Assembly: GCA_027924585.1 (NCBI GenBank)
Contig: BSBM01000050.1
Location: 2,294,001-2,358,000, forward strand
Direction of reading: 5' to 3'
From: Larix kaempferi
Taxonomy: Eukaryota; Streptophyta; Pinopsida; Pinales; Pinaceae
Length of the DNA: 64,000 bases
Below, piece by piece: positions 39,001-49,025 of this stretch. The position numbers were made by a program, and so were the translations under genes. Within the stretch, counting starts at the first letter, position 1, and each line of letters starts with the position of its first letter. Under the pieces are notes generated by a model. That model saw nothing but the letters and a program-made list of their open reading frames with translations, was not told the origin of the DNA and ran no database searches.

Positions 39001-40494
39001 TATTGTGGCCCGGTTTCATATAGATGGATGTACGCCTTTGAGAGGTACATGGAACTTTACTTGCTATCAAGAACCACAAGAAGAATAATTTATTCAAATC
39101 TTTTGACATTAATTAAAAAATATGCTCTTTTTGTAGGTGTATGAAAGTATACAAGAGTTATGTTAAGAACAAAAATAGGGCTAAAGGATGCATCGTTGAA
39201 AGCTACAATGTGGAGGAATCAATAAAGTTTTGTGGAGGATACTTGAAAGGTATGGAAGCTATTGGAACCACACATGGTCGAAATGAAGTGTGGGATGATG
39301 AATTTGAAGAAGTAATTCTTGATGGAAAGCCATTATTTGCTTCAATTCCATCAGAAATGGATAACATTAGTTGGGAACAAGCCCATAGGTGGGTTCTATT
39401 TCACACAAATGAAGTTGATCCATGCATAGAGTAAGTAACATGTTTGACCTTCAAAATTTTGTTTGTTTGTGGTTTAACAAAACACAGATCCATGGATGGA
39501 ATAATGTATTTGACATTTCAAATTATTTTTATTCATATTTTATCAAAACACATTAACAACCAATTTTACTGTCCATAATTGTCAAATTAGGATGCACAAA
39601 ATGGAGATTCTCAACTCATTTACCCAAACCAAAAAAGATGAAGCTCTATTGCAGAGACTCCATACCCAACAGTTTTCTAGTTGGCTAAAAAAACAGGTCA
39701 CTTTATACTATTTATATTATAAGTACTTACAAATCATTACATGTTGAATATTGTTGTGTACAAATTTAAATATTTTTTCATAGGTTGGATGTATGTGTTC
39801 TAACTACATTAAAAAAACTGAAAATATGTAGGTGGAAGGAGACATAAATGTGTCTGATACACTTAAATGGCTAGCACGAGACCCAAGGAAATTTGTGAAT
39901 AAGTACAAGGGATACCTAACCAATGGTTATAGATTCCATACAAAAAGAATGGATAATGAGAGAACCACACAAAATAGTGGTGTGTGTTTGGAATCCAAAA
40001 CAATGATGAGGTCAAGTTCCAAAGATCCAAACCCTGTACTTCATAAAACAACATTTTATGGAGTAATAGAAGAAATAATTACATTGGACTATTTTTTTAT
40101 GGAGTACACATTGTTCAAATGTAATTGGGTCGATGTATACAATAAGAGAGGGATTAAAACTGATTATTTGGGTTTTACAATGGTGAATATGAAGAAATGC
40201 TTAAGTCAAAATCATTGGCAAGATGATCCATTTATTTTGGCATCGCAAGCTAAACAGGTATTCTATGTACAAGATCTAGTTGAGACTGACTGGTATGTAG
40301 TGTTAACATGTTCTCCAAAATAATTGAGAAATAGTACATCATATGAACCCGAGTATGCAAATTTGTCAGGGGTTATAGACTTTCAAGAAGCAAAATGTGT
40401 AAATGAAGAAGATATAGTCGATGTCGATGTTGACGTGAACGTGGATTATGTCTGTTCAGATTGTGAAGGAATATGGTTGAATATTAAACAATAA
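36037..40494 (+). pseudogene. CACTA transposase gene TNP2 (nine exons), nearly complete with premature stops
   Basis: Exons with GT/AG borders fit 36037-36071, 36181-36391, 36535-36616, 36727-37352, 37477-38287, 38416-39044, 39137-39430, 39591-39695 and 39832-40494. The ATG at 36037 opens the transposase-associated zinc-binding region (CPCNKC near 36265; HLICDG). The TNP2 core has LYPGC, the CPNDCILYRG...CPTCGKSRW block, TADGFNPFGDLSS, YNLPPWLC, WTYDAY, DFPAYGNMSG and ACPICGK. The exon from 38416 has HNLDVMHVEKNVCES, and later RWMYAFER. The last exon holds a DUF4216-type region (TLKWLARDP, YKGYLTNGYRFHTK, NWVDVYN). In-frame stops lie at 36347-36349, 37565-37567 (in place of a Trp), 40321-40323 and about 40330. 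Otherwise frame and splice sites are well kept, so inactivation looks recent. The product would cut the element ends. Confidence 0.88.
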
Positions 40495-41066
40495 AACATA
40501 TCGATTCGGCTATATTCACCTTTACATGGTTTATACATTTGCAGACTTTGCATATTGGGTCACTAATGGTTTGGATTTACATCGAATGAATGATGTTCTT
40601 GATAAATGCTAGTTTTGATCTTTTGTCTTGGACTGAATTAAGATGTTTTTGGACTATCCAGTGGATTATTTACAGCTCGTCCATGTTTGATTATGCTCTT
40701 GGAAAGTAAGTGGAATGCTATGTGGTTGTAATTGCTTCATATTGACTTTCTAGATGTGTTAACTTGGGTATGGAATTATATCATTTTATAGTGGTGTATT
40801 TTTGGTTGTGTTTTGCATTTGTTTTTTATTTTTAAATCATTAACTTGGATTTATTCCATAATAGATTTCTTTAAGGAAAAAATTAGTGTGTTATGTGTTG
40901 GTTTTGCATGCTTGGAATTGTATAAACAGTCTTTAAACATATGGGGCACAATATGCTAGCTGACCTGTTCTCTTGATGATGGTAAGTAACGACAATCCTT
41001 TGTGGATTTATACTGATCTTGTATGGTGCTTATATATTTATAGTACTTACCTATTTCATTTTTCAG
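40495..41066. other. TNP2 3' flank
   Basis: This is noncoding, T-rich sequence after the TNP2 stop, likely the 3' untranslated region and terminator. I cannot point to a specific polyadenylation signal. It ends in TTTCATTTTTCAG, the splice acceptor of the captured exon that follows. Confidence 0.4.
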
Positions 41067-41159
41067 GAAATTCCTTCCAGGGAAAACAGTCACATTTTCA
41101 ATGTTGGCAATCCTAATAATGAGGTCACTGTCAAGCAGCTGGCAGAAATAATGACTGAG
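41067..41159 (+). pseudogene. Captured exon of UDP-D-apiose/UDP-D-xylose synthase, copy 1
   Basis: A 93-bp exon with TTTTTCAG before it and GTATGG after it encodes 31 residues, including HIFNVGNPNNEVTVKQLAE and IMTE. This block is highly characteristic of plant UDP-apiose/xylose synthase (AXS), an NAD-dependent cytosolic enzyme that makes UDP-apiose and UDP-xylose from UDP-glucuronate for cell-wall polysaccharides. The full enzyme is about 390 residues, so this is one internal exon. Flanking intron-like sequence is kept. It lies inside the CACTA downstream of TNP2, so I read it as host sequence captured by the transposon. The splice sites could allow it to be joined into a chimeric transcript. 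Confidence 0.8.
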
Positions 41160-41479
41160 GTATGGTTCATGCTTTTCGTTGGAGTTCAAAAAAGTTGTTT
41201 GAATAGCTTTTTGAATAATATATTGTGCTTTTGTTGTTGTCAATAGTGTTGATTTATAGTGCTTGTTTAGTTTCCATTGACCTTCATTAACATTTCATCG
41301 CAACGGAAGCATAAACTATGCTTCCTTTGTTCTGTGACCAGTCTGCAATAAATCCGCTCCTCAGTTAACATTAGAACGAACTTGGAGGAACAAACAGGAG
41401 GATGAGCTAGGTGACATGATTCCAAAGAAGGCCCATATGTCTGATTTCCATTTGTGCATCTGTAAGTGTAAAAAATAAC
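41160..41479 (+). repeat. Intron-like flank and hairpin-family block, repeated at 43585-43908
   Basis: The sequence following the captured exon (GTATGGTTCATGCTTTTCGT and onward) is repeated after exon copy 2. The tail, from about 41320, matches the block family that normally ends in the ACAGGCTTG hairpin. Here the hairpin is missing, cut by the adjoining fragment at about 41480. Confidence 0.75.
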
Positions 41480-42106
41480 TCAACTGAGATAACTTCTTGA
41501 CCTCTTTGTTACTTGATGACTTGATTCATGATTAGAGAAAGTAATGTCATCCCCAGATTTTAATTTCACAGATTCTGTGAGACATCCTAAATTAGAACTG
41601 TCAATCTTGAGTTTACCAAGCCCCGCTTTAGCCTCAGCTATAAACTGTTGTTTCAATGGTGGACTACCACTCAGATATTCTGAGTCACGACGTTCAGTCC
41701 ATGCATTTTTTCTTTCTTCTAATTGATCTCTAGTTGCATACGCATAAGGAAGTAACTCCAGATCTTCACCCCCCTCAGACTGTACCTTGTTAGTCCAACT
41801 AGTAAGCTCAAGTGTTGCCTTGCTTGCAGATAACTTTGGATCATATGTCAAAGTAAACCTCGAAAAGGCATTACACTAACCATCTATACTATGAGGAAAA
41901 GCACCCAAAGAATGTTGATTCTTCTCAAAAGGAATGACAAATTTGTTTGCTCGAGTTAGAAGTATGAAGTCAATGTGTTCCCAAACATCATACTGCTTTA
42001 CATTGTGAATGCAAACAGTATGAAGATCCTTACACGAGATCATAACAGAGAAGAGGGGACACTTCTTCCAGTTGTCACCTTTGTGATAAACTTCTCCCAT
42101 CATCAA
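41480..42106 (-). pseudogene. Unidentified captured gene fragment
   Basis: Two minus-strand frames (42106-41876, about 76 codons, and 41851-41480, about 123 codons) have normal protein-like composition. Segments include CKDLHTVCIHNVKQYDVWEH in the first, and LELLPYAYATRDQLEERKNAW and EYLSGSPPLKQQFIAEAKAG in the second. I do not recognise the family. The two may be adjacent exons or one exon with a break. The position beside the AXS exon suggests another captured host gene piece. Confidence 0.4.
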
Positions 42107-42640
42107 ATACCGCAGAATACAAGGAAAACAAAAGATGTGACCACAAGTGAGAGAGGAACATGTAATGGAGATTATGAGAAGGTAAGACGCAGCACCCAGT
42201 GTGAGAATGAAACTGAATGTCAGCAGACTGAGGTTCTGTCTAGTTTAAATGATATAGACAGTGGTCAACCATCCAACCAGGGGGACCATCAAATGAGAAT
42301 GGGATCTGTAGGGAAAGACAGTGTCCCTGTGAGTGTTTCTTATGATGTAATAATAAATTATCCTTCTGCTCAAGGGGCTCCATGCAGTCAAGAAGATGGT
42401 TATTCTAAAAAAATGTTTTAGGGATTTTTGTGGCTGAATACAGTCCAGAAATTGATGGGATGAATCTAGGTGAAGGGCCTTCTTACACAAGCTCAGTGGC
42501 AGAGGGTGATGGGAGTTTAGCAAATTTGGGAGAATGTGATTTCATCCCTCCAAATTTAGGTCAACTAGGAAAGGACATAATAGACTGGAGAAAAGAAAAT
42601 CAAAGAAAAAAGAACCTGAAGTGAATGGCATAATACAGGA
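42107..42640 (+). pseudogene. Unidentified coding-like fragment
   Basis: The plus strand carries a frame across about 42120-42420 (acidic, Ser/Asn/Gln-rich, ending in KKMF) and, in another phase, 42430-42624 (EYSPEIDGMNLGEGPSYTSS and later GQLGKDIIDWRKENQRKK). Composition looks like an intrinsically disordered plant protein region. No domain is recognised. The phase break may be a frameshift. It is inferred to be captured sequence. Confidence 0.3.
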
Positions 42641-43513
42641 AGCAACTAAACAATATCTCATAAGCAAGGCACCACTTGTTCCTTTTCATTTATAAAGAGA
42701 GTATTTCTGACCAAATTCCAAAACATCCACCCTGAATTCTTTTTGTTTGATAATATTGTCTAGCCCATTAAATTGTAGGGATTGCAAATTTGGATAATGA
42801 TAGAAAGAGTCTAGATGCTTTTGCTTGCATGAATCAATTATCATATACTTGTATGCCATCTAAACTTTTGTGCAAGCAAAGATTGAATAGTATGCCAGAC
42901 AACCCAAAACACCTTTTGTGATTCTTCAAATCTAGAACAACTTAACAAAAAAGGGGACATAATATAATCCCTATGCTTATAGCTGCGGTGTTGTGGGAGA
43001 CCAATTATGAGGACACCTTCCTCTCATCAATCTAAGCTTGAGATTGGAAGACAATCCTATCACAAGCCACAATTTCCTCTCAATCTCTTATTTTCATGAT
43101 GAGACCTCCCACTCATCTCACAACCGCTATCCACTATCCTTTGATGTACATGTTTAGTAGCCAAAGCTTTGAAAAACACCTTGGATAGTCTATCTCTAGA
43201 TTTTAACCGATGCAGTTGGGCTCAAAGTTGAGTTCCATGTGGTTTGTTGAATCCTAAAATTCCTTTGCATATTATATTGTGGCAGATTGGATTTGAATTA
43301 TATCGTGCAATTTTCAAAACCACACGTAAAAAAATTATGAGGTCAAGTATTCTTTTAAATAAGACTTTTGATAATGATATCCAATGTTAATGTTATTGTT
43401 GCACAGAGCAGGAATTTTGAGGACCATAAAAATTTGATGATGCAATATGAAGAAAAAGAGAGATATAATGAGAAATAATGGCTTTTGAGGACCATAATGT
43501 TATTTGTTGCAGA
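42641..43513. other. CACTA spacer between captured fragments
   Basis: Noncoding sequence with nothing recognisable. It ends in TTTGTTGCAG, the acceptor before exon copy 2. Part of the 43380-43500 stretch contains a small local duplication (AGGACCATAA twice). Confidence 0.4.
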
Positions 43514-43584
43514 GTCACATTTTCAATGTTGGCAATCCTAATAATGAGGTCACTGTCAAGCAGCTGGTAGAAATAATGACTGAG
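43514..43584 (+). pseudogene. Captured exon of UDP-D-apiose/UDP-D-xylose synthase, copy 2
   Basis: This is a second, shorter copy (71 bp) of the exon at 41067-41159, with the same HIFNVGNPNNEVTVKQLVE sequence (one Ala to Val change) and the same GTATGG donor. The left 22 bases of the exon are replaced by a different acceptor, TTGCAG. It is followed by the same intron-like flank. The copy probably arose by internal duplication of the captured segment within the transposon. Confidence 0.78.
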
Positions 43585-43940
43585 GTATGGTTCATGTTTT
43601 TCGTTGGAGTTCAAAAAAGTTGTTGAATAGCTTTTTGAATAGTTTCTTGTGCTTATGTTGTTGTCAATGGTGTTGATTTATAGTGCTTGTTTAGTTTCCG
43701 TTAACCTTCATAGCATTTCATCACAACGGAAGCATAAACTATGATTCCTTTTTTTGTGACCAGTCTGCAATAAATCCGCTCCTCGGTTAACATTAGAACG
43801 AACTTGGAGGAACAAACAGGAGGATGAGCTGGGTGACATGATTCCAAAGAAGGCCCATATGTCTGATTTCCACTTGTGCATCTGAAAGTGTAAAAAACAA
43901 CTCATCTTACAGGCTTGGGCCAAGCCTGTAGATATACGTT
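43585..43940 (+). repeat. Intron-like flank and hairpin block, second copy
   Basis: Direct repeat of 41160-41479, here complete and ending in the hairpin at 43909-43929, whose arms begin ACAGGCTTGG and end CCAAGCCTGT. Shorter matches occur in inverse orientation at 10966-11110 and 21590-21725, and in the same orientation at 35010-35140. Confidence 0.75.
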
Positions 43941-44280
43941 ATTAAACTGTTGTTACAACATTTTATATCATCTTTTGGTATCTTGTTTCCATATGCTTAA
44001 AAAATCTTATATATCTATTTTAGTTATCGTGTAAACATGTTAGTGAATCATTTATATTTACTTTACTTATAACAATGTGATATTTTTTCTTTTTCAAATT
44101 AGTAAAATGTTATAATAATAATAACCAAATGTTCAATTTATTCCAACAAGCTATTGGTCATCCAGTAGGCTATTGGTCATCACCATCTACTAGGGTTACA
44201 TTCTGCTTGTGACAATTTATAATTATAATTATTTTTTTTACAATTTTAATTGAAATGGAAATGGTCCTTTATGTTGCGTC
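43941..44280. other. CACTA right spacer
   Basis: AT-rich noncoding sequence with a small duplication, CAAGCTATTGGTCATC and GTAGGCTATTGGTCATC, near 44148-44180. Nothing else is seen. Confidence 0.4.
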
Positions 44281-44908
44281 ATTAAAAGATTTTCAAAATG
44301 AAAAGGGGTGACAATCTCATAGCGGTTGTCACCATTGATATGTTAATGGAAATATCCTCAATAGTGAGGGTCATTGCAAGGCCCTCATCATATGTCATTG
44401 GTGACGTTCAATTTTTTTTGGTGATGGAGGCCCTTGGGTCCATCACTAAAACTTCATATAAATTGGTGAGGGCAACTATTTGTCGCTAATAATCCTTATT
44501 AGTGTCGAACATTGAATGTCACCACACCACCTCTACTTTTGGGGACACAACCATTGGTGACATTCACATTTTGGTGATGCCCTCCTTTTTCACCATCACC
44601 GATGAGATTATGGTGACATGTCTCAACCCTCACCAATGATCGTTCATTGGCCATCACCATATACGCATCAAATGGTGGGGGTCAAAGCAGGTCCGTCACC
44701 AATACTTCGTAATGATTGGTGAGGGTCACAACCTGGAATAATCATAATTATTGGTGACGGGCCTTGACTGTCAACACATACCCCCACTTAAGGTGACGGT
44801 GCCTTTGGAGACGCTCAGGTTTTGGTGATGGGACCCCTCTTGACCATCACCAAATGAGCTTATGGTGACATTTTTGGACCCTAACCAATGACCTTTTTTC
44901 TTGTAGTG
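44281..44908 (-). repeat. CACTA right end: subterminal repeats and terminal inverted repeat
   Basis: Dense GGTGA, GTGACGG, TCACCA and ACCAATG motifs fill about 600 bp, matching the left end in style. The last bases, ACCTTTTTTCTTGTAGTG, are the inverted copy of the left terminus. The TGT that follows at 44909-44911 is the target duplication. Confidence 0.88.
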
Positions 44909-45054
44909 TGTTTTAACTTCTATTCGAAAGGTTTGGCCTCCGGTTTAAGATGTATCATGTGTTGAATTATAGTAGTATCGTATGTTTTGAGATCTTCATA
45001 CTTGCAGGAAAATACATCAACACATTGTTTGAAAAGATTAACATATATTTGTTT
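44909..45054 (-). pseudogene. Ty3/gypsy reverse transcriptase fragment (upstream part)
   Basis: The minus strand reads FKQCVDVFSCKYEDLKTYD and then a short QHMIHLKPEAKPF block, the segment that precedes the fingers region of gypsy reverse transcriptase. The remainder of the gene is at 5103-5508, beyond the CACTA. The right edge is cut by the LTR of copia copy 2 at 45055. A stop near the CACTA junction indicates the gene was already decaying or decayed later. Confidence 0.75.
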
Positions 45055-45620
45055 TGTTGAAATATTGTAACTTCTAAAAATATTGTATTTGTACTTTATT
45101 ATTCCGGAGATGTTTCATTCCTCCGTGAAGACCTTATTGTATATCCGGAGATGTTTATTCCTCCATGGAGAGTGTGGTAACTTGGGTTATTAGACTTCCC
45201 TAGTGGGGATCGGCCCTGTATGATTCATGTGGGTTAAAGGGGTTATTAGACCACCCTATTGGGGTCGGCCCTGCAACATTATGTTAAGTGATTAAGTTGG
45301 GGCCCACCTAGTAAATGTAAAATACAAATCGGAGTTGTGTATAAATAGAGGAGGTGTGTTCCTCATTTAACACACATTGCACTCACTTGTGATTGGCGCA
45401 TAGGTGAGGGAGAGATATGATATGGAGGAGAAGGAGCTCATGTCTAGGGTTTACATCTTTGTATTTTCTCGTCATCTATATTGAGGAAGCTTTGCTGGGT
45501 TTTCTGTGTCTCTTGTGTTTAGGTTGTGCTTGTTGTTCTTTCAATGATCCTGTATATGCTATTGTTGTGAAATGGAATATAATGCTGATATTTTCTGTCT
45601 TAGCATATTGAATCTTAACA
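45055..45620 (+). repeat. 5' LTR of copia copy 2
   Basis: 566 bp, homologous to the LTRs at 11232 and 18193 in reverse orientation. The TATA box TATAAATAG is at 45340-45348. The pair of CCGGAGATGTTT...TCCTCC hairpin motifs lies at about 45103-45125 and 45143-45164. A small internal near-duplication (TTATTAGAC.. and GGGGTCGGCCCTG) around 45185-45275 is specific to this copy. Confidence 0.9.
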
Positions 45621-48307
45621 TGGTATCAGATCTAACCTGAAGGAAGGCAATGTATGGCACTTACGACACTTGCTTCGCTTGCGACAATTTGAAGGTTAGG
45701 GTTTTGTATAGCAAAAACCAGTCATCATAGAACTTTCGCTATAAATCCATTTTGGTGAAGGTTCAGGATCTAAAACCTTTTCAGGTCATATATTACATCC
45801 CCATGTACCTTGTTTCCAAAGGAAAACCCCTAATTCGTTGTACTTTGTTGTTTATGATAAGTACAAGTTAGGGTTTCTGCCTCTTCTAGATCTCATTCAT
45901 AAACAGGTGACCTAGGAAAAAAGGTCACAAATTGGGCTAGGAATCTCCAAAAGAAATTTCGTAAAATGTGACAAGTAGAGCACAGACATTAGTTTCTCAG
46001 GTAATGTTTTCGGAGGCTGAAGTTGAACCAGTGACATGTGGCACTCCGTACAAGTTCTCTCTCCTGTTTTATCCCATAAACATGTCACGTTGCGACACTT
46101 GGCATAACTCTCTCTAAGAGAATCCAATTGAGGTCAGACCTATGGGGTTGGAAAGAGGACAGGTCGGGCTACCACAAGCAAAAGTTTCAGACCTTGTGGA
46201 TTTGTAATTTCAGATTTACACCAGAAACAATTAGGTGCATATTTCTGTCAAAACATATTTGGATTTTGAGCACCTTCATTCTTGAATCGTCACTGTTGTG
46301 GGAAATTAGGGTTTCATAGAAAGTTGGAATTTTTGGAATCAGAGTCCACGGCTGAATGCTTCTCATCAAAATGGAAATTTAGATACCAAGATAGAAATTT
46401 TTGGTTGGTCAGAAGGGTGGGCTTGATCAAACCCTAGTTTAGGATTTTGATCGGAAAGGTGGAAAATTAGAGCTTCTGCAAAAGTTGGAATTTTTGAAGT
46501 TTGTGACCACGGCTGGAAGCTCCTCAGAAAAATCGAAGTTTAGAGCTTTGGATCGAACATTTTTATTGGGAAGAAGGGTGGGCTTCATCAAACCCTAGTT
46601 CGGGATCCTGTGCAGAAGATCTAGAAGTTTCAAAGGCAATTTTGAGGAGTCAAATTTTGGAGATTTCAAAATTGAAGTATGTTAGCTTGATCAGATCAGC
46701 AAGGCGCATCTTTCCATCCATTCAGAAGTTTGAAATTCAAAGTTTGAATTTTTAGGGTTTCTCTGACAAACCCTAATCTAGCTCCAGATCCAGTTTCAGC
46801 AAATCAAAGTGGATTGGGTTAAAAGCAATCGTGACAGGTATGACTTGAGCAGATCCAGGTATGTGTTGAAATATATTCATGATTAAGTTTATGATATGTT
46901 TGTCTTCATATTATTGAAGTTAGTACAATCCTAATTAATCTTAGAAGTATGAATGCATGTGAATGATAGAAGACATTCATTGATTAGGGTTATATGATTG
47001 TACTAATGCACCTGTGGTGTTGTATGAGGATGATGTTGTTTGCTAACAAGAGACAGGTACATCAAGAAAGACAAATCAAGTTCTATGACCATGATGACAT
47101 AAAGACAAAGACTTATCCATAGTCTTTAGAAGCTCTACTTACGAGGTATGTATGATTTATTTCTATTATGCTTAACTTATGAGGTATGTAGGTTGCTATC
47201 ACAAGGTCTCTAAATCATTGAAGAGAATAAATATATTGTTTGGGTATGTTAGACATAACTAAGCATGTATACTAATCCAGGTATGTTTTCCTATGTCAAG
47301 TTAGAATCCTACTTTGTGCTAGGATCTTAGTATACCCATGTATTGAATGATCATGACCATACATATTCAAGATTACTTAGAATCATAATGTTGTGATAAT
47401 ATTGAGTTTATACTAATGACTGTATGATTATGTATGAGATCATGATGATGACACTAGTGCACACTTAAGCATGCATAGTGGTCAAGGATGGATAGAAGCT
47501 CATGACATGGAAGGGAAGTAGAGACCAAGAAGGAAGCAACCTCACAAGACATAAAAGATAAGTATTTGAATTGTTATTTGAATTACTGAATAGTCTATGA
47601 TAATGCTCGTGATAGTTGTATGCATATTTGTATTCCTAGAATATATCATGCTAAGTATTCATACAGCATTGAACAGTATACTACTAATATGCATATGATT
47701 GGTAAGTTGGACAAACATTCCATTGTTGCTTGTCTAGAATGAAACCTCTTTGCTGACATGCTGAGAGTTGTGCACGCTCTTGATAGTATGTTTTGGTAGA
47801 GATGGAAGGCATCTAGATAGCCACTGTATGCATACAGGATATGGAAAAGTGTCGTGCCAAAGTAATTGTAAAGATAGTTACATAACTATGTGAATCATAT
47901 CTGTATGCATAATAGGTTATCATGTCAACATGATTTGATGATTATGAAGTATTAATCATGTAATTAACTTTGATTTATAGGAAAGATCATGAAGAATGAT
48001 GAACACCGAACAAGTGATGGATGTTCAACAAGAAGACTTACAAATCAAACATACTATAGAAAGCTCGTGGCTAGAAGATTCTCTTAGAAAGAGAAAGAGG
48101 ATCATGAAGAGATTTTTGCTCCAAGTAAGACCATTCTCTTAATGGTGTAATTGAAGAAGAAGTGTGAATAGAGAAAACTCCCAGGATTAAATTAAAGAAA
48201 TCTCTATATGGGTACCCAGGATCAATAGTCATTTGATGAGCTTAATGATCACCATGGGTGATGCGGATTTCAACCTTTGCTACAAGGTTGAAATTGGTTT
48301 CTATATA
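45055..48307 (+). mobile_element. Truncated copia retrotransposon, second family member
   Basis: A 5' LTR (45055-45620) starts TGTTGAAAT and ends TCTTAACA. It is followed by TGGTATCAGATC, a primer site with one change from the tRNA-Met consensus. The internal 2.7 kb is the reverse complement counterpart of 18180-15250 in copia copy 1. Homology ends at about 48300, where another element's LTR begins. Pol, the minisatellite zone and the 3' LTR are absent. No intact gag frame is visible. It inserted into the gypsy reverse transcriptase at about 45054. Only one end survives, so no target duplication can be tested. Confidence 0.88.
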
Positions 48308-49025
48308 TGTTGCTTGGTTTTTCAACCAAGCATGTGCAATGATGCACCTATTAAATTGTAATAGCAGTCTTCGAATGAAAAGAAAAATCAATTATAAATC
48401 TAATCTAACATTAACATAAGCATGTGTAAATAAACAAGAATTAAATCAATAACGAGAGATCTATGGGAAGAACAAGAGAAAAAATAATAGATTTTTTGTA
48501 TTACCTCAAAGGTGAGAATGTTTGGTGTTGAGAAACTCCAAGGTTGAGGTGCTCCAAGCTCCAATGGTATCTTCTCCAAGATGCTGAAATGGGAGTCTTC
48601 AAACTCGAAATGGGAGGCAATGGCTCTCAAAAGGAATTTGGAAGCATAAGGATAGGATGAAATGTGGATGGAAAATGAGGAGCCCCTATCACCTTTTTAT
48701 AGTTTTTGGTGATGGGGAATACCATTATGGTTTTGAGGAAACCAATGGTATTAACCAACATGGTTTAGGTCTCTTTTTCCCTCTTTTACTTTTTTGAATA
48801 TTTTGAATATTTTTATTCCCTTTTAATATTTTTGGGGAATTTTGGACCCTTTTTGAGGGTTTTTTGTATTTTTTGAGGAAAAATATATATTTTGAGGGGG
48901 AAAAGGTGTATTATGGTCTTTTTGGTGACCTTTTGATGGCTTTAGAGGCTCAAATGGTGGAAAAGTGGACAAATGGGTCATGTGAATAAGGGAATGAGCT
49001 AGTGAGCACTTTTTGGGTGTTAACA
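48308..49025 (-). mobile_element. 3' LTR of a minus-strand gypsy-like element
   Basis: Read on the minus strand the block starts TGTTAACACCC and ends CCAAGCAACA, giving TGTT/AACA ends. Directly upstream on that strand (49026-49042) is a polypurine tract read as CATCAGGGGGCAATC. No coding sequence lies inside. Its partner LTR is not in the window, so the call rests on ends plus purine tract. It interrupts copia copy 2. Confidence 0.6.

Larger units (their letters stand above)
5509..44908. mobile_element. Giant CACTA (En/Spm-type) DNA transposon, 39.4 kb, with nested insertions
   Basis: The left end begins CACTACAAGAAAA at 5509 and the right end is its reverse complement, ending CTTGTAGTG at 44908. 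The inverted repeats match for about 25 bases and then match again after one mismatch. The flanking trinucleotides are TGT on both sides (5506-5508, 44909-44911), the 3-bp duplication expected for CACTA elements. The interrupted host sequence is a gypsy reverse transcriptase that resumes on the other side. The element carries both classic CACTA genes: TNP2 (plus strand, 36037-40494) and a Ptta/En/Spm accessory gene (minus strand, 21734-24430). Other cargo includes an 871-bp tandem array, captured host exons and a nested copia element. Without the copia insertion it would be about 31.9 kb. Premature stops in both genes suggest it is no longer autonomous. Confidence 0.93.

Noticed and set aside
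43708-43923. 71-codon minus-strand frame
   Set aside because: It lies wholly in the repeated block that is broken in the sister copy at 41320-41480. There is no sign of coding constraint.
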